Assembly (NCBI RefSeq): GCF_006716115.1
Contig: NZ_VFOO01000001.1
Location: 3,844,001-3,908,000 of the forward strand
DNA length: 64,000 bases
Reading direction: 5' to 3'
Source of the DNA: Subtercola boreus
Lineage (GTDB): Bacteria > Actinomycetota > Actinomycetes > Actinomycetales > Microbacteriaceae
Part shown: piece after piece, positions 62,945 to 64,000 of the stretch
Position numbering within the stretch: position 1 is the first letter of the stretch
Layout: the number at the start of each line of letters is the position of its first letter
Notes under the pieces: model-generated
What the model was told of the DNA's origin: nothing
The model's input: the letters and a program-made list of their open reading frames with translations, nothing else
The model's database searches: none
Program-made: the position numbers and the translations under genes

Positions 62945-63201
62945 GCGTCGTGCAAAAGAACGAGGTATGGCTGAAGGATGCCAGCCCGCAGCAGATCAGT
63001 GACGCGTACGACAATGGCGAGCTCGACTTCGCTACAGGTACGGTGCGGAACGCCGCGGGCCGGCCGATCACTGAGCCACCTATGGCTGACGCGGACTACG
63101 CCGCGGAGCTCGGCATTACGGTCGAGGAGTACGGGCACATCAACAGCCTCGATGTGATCGAGAAGATTGTCGCCCATCACGAGAAGTTCGGTTTCCAATG
63201 A
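62941..63201 (+). CDS. Small element protein (86 aa)
   Basis: No family recognised. GTG start at 62941 overlapping the previous stop as GTGA; an in-frame upstream GTG at 62932 is less likely. The product includes MLKDASPQQ-like WLKDASPQQISDAYDNGELD and ends IEKIVAHHEKFGFQ. It overlaps the tape-measure-like gene start by 4 bases, a position where phages often encode tail-assembly chaperones, although no frameshift signal was seen. Confidence 0.55.
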   Translation: MSVVQKNEVWLKDASPQQISDAYDNGELDFATGTVRNAAGRPITEPPMADADYAAELGITVEEYGHINSLDVIEKIVAHHEKFGFQ

Positions 63202-64000
63202 CGACCGAGGGCCCCACCACTGTTGCGACCATCCAGGGCATCCTCGACATGGACCGTTCGCGGTGGATTGCTGCGATCGCGGCGACCCGTGAGGATGCGC
63301 AGTCGCTTGAGCAGATCCGGCCGACTGTCCGGGTGGACGCGAACGTTTCCGAGGCTCTCGCGGCGATCGAGTCCGTCCGTGCCGCTGAGGCTGGTCTTGG
63401 GGGGAACTCCACCGGCATTGCTGTTGGCGGGTCGGGGCCGTCCGCGGCGGATGTTGCTGCGACTGCGGCGCAGACCGCTGCGGAACGCCGCCACACGGAC
63501 GCGGCACGCGACTCCGCCGTGGCTGAAGTTGCTTTGGATGCCGCGCAGGAAGCGTCCACGAACTCTGCTCTCGAAGAGGCAGCAGCGCAGGAGACCGTCG
63601 CGAGGGCGACGAACCGTGCGAACACGGCGCACGCCACGAACGGTTCCCGTATCGGCAACATCGTCCTCGCGGTCGCCGCTCTTCTCCCTATGGCGGTCCC
63701 TCTCGCCGCTGGTGCGATCAGTATCGCTGGTGCTCTCGGAATGATGGGCGCCGCTGGTGTTCTTGCCATCGCGGGCATCAAGGCTCAGATGCAGCAGGGC
63801 ACCGCGGCGGGCGCGGAATACACGACCGGTCTTGGTCGTCTGAAGAGCATGCTCTCCACGCTCACCGCCACCGGCGCTGTCGCGATGATCGACAACTTCC
63901 GGTACTCGGTCGAGATCGCCAACGCGTCCATGCCGACCCTGACCCGGGAGACCGCAATCTTCGCGGGCCTCGCCGGTCACGCCGGCAACCAGCTGTTCCA
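63198..64000 (+). CDS. Phage tail tape-measure-like protein, N-terminal part
   Basis: The first 267 codons of a larger gene that runs off the right edge. The start, IRPTVRVDANVSEALAAIES, is the typical opening of tape-measure proteins, followed by a long Ala-rich coiled coil (ADVAATAAQTAAERRHTDAA), hydrophobic segments (NIVLAVAALLPMAVPLAAGA; AGALGMMGAAGVLAIAGI) and FRYSVEIANASMPTLTRETA. Tape-measure proteins set siphophage tail length. Presence without visible head genes upstream is unusual. Confidence 0.75.
   Translation, partial: MTTEGPTTVATIQGILDMDRSRWIAAIAATREDAQSLEQIRPTVRVDANVSEALAAIESVRAAEAGLGGNSTGIAVGGSGPSAADVAATAAQTAAERRHTDAARDSAVAEVALDAAQEASTNSALEEAAAQETVARATNRANTAHATNGSRIGNIVLAVAALLPMAVPLAAGAISIAGALGMMGAAGVLAIAGIKAQMQQGTAAGAEYTTGLGRLKSMLSTLTATGAVAMIDNFRYSVEIANASMPTLTRETAIFAGLAGHAGNQLF

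Larger units (their letters stand above)
56207..64000. mobile_element. Integrative element/prophage-like or satellite element (left part)
   Basis: From tRNA-Ser(CGA) to the right edge all genes look foreign: visibly lower G+C, short overlapping genes, and phage-type functions. Order: integrase and XRE repressor (leftward), then rightward excisionase-like gene, unknowns, a replication-type protein, small zinc-finger-like and unknown genes, a HTH gene, two putative structural or accessory genes and a tape-measure-like gene. Terminase, portal and capsid genes are absent in the visible part. Confidence 0.8.

Overview
This is a high-G+C actinobacterial chromosome segment. The gene order tilS-hpt-ftsH-folE-folP-folB-folK-DUF3180 followed by two PH-domain membrane proteins, then panC, lysS, clpC and radA, points to the family Microbacteriaceae. 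That placement is an inference from gene content and order; no 16S gene is present. Start codons are often GTG, neighbouring genes commonly share 4-base stop/start overlaps, and many genes have a TAnnnT box 6-7 bases before the start codon, which suggests leaderless transcription.

Layout. 1-12.6 kb: end of ppa, tilS, hpt, a divergent MFS exporter/TetR pair, ftsH, the folate operon (folE, folP, folB, folK), DUF3180 and two bacterial PH-domain proteins. 12.6-13.2 kb: four copies of a large imperfect palindrome at a period of about 147 bp. 13.2-17.8 kb: GPH-type sugar symporter and GH38 alpha-mannosidase. 18-22.4 kb: DUF2520 protein, panC, an unknown gene, lysS and a 52-residue membrane protein. 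22.4-28.4 kb: cardiolipin synthase, then a nucleoside/nucleobase island (amidohydrolase, VOC protein, BMP-type lipoprotein, nucleoside hydrolase). 29-37.3 kb: pirin, three tandem secreted DUF4214 paralogues, clpC. 37.5-48 kb: GNAT, NUDIX, a remnant of fructose PTS gene fruA, a tightly overlapping operon of five enzyme genes (esterase, nitroreductase-like, GNAT, unknown, PaaK/LuxE-like adenylating enzyme) with a SnoaL gene upstream, then ptsI. The fruA stub fused to this operon and facing away from ptsI suggests that a fructose PTS operon was largely replaced. 48-56 kb: an anchored secreted protein, a possible structured RNA, a type-B carboxylesterase, radA, an oxygenase-like gene with an iron-box-like operator, a PIG-L deacetylase and an alpha/beta hydrolase with a CsbD-like tail.

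56.1-64 kb: an integrative element sits at the 3' end of tRNA-Ser(CGA). It encodes a tyrosine recombinase, an XRE repressor with candidate operators, an excisionase-like protein, a replication-type protein, several unknown proteins and, running off the right edge, a phage tape-measure-like protein. No terminase, portal or capsid gene lies between the replication block and the tape-measure-like gene, so the element may be a phage satellite or a rearranged prophage.

Two genome-level features recur. Ala/Pro/Gly/Thr-rich expansions are inserted in or attached to otherwise conserved enzymes. Long, often near-perfect palindromes lie at gene ends, and one lies inside a coding region.
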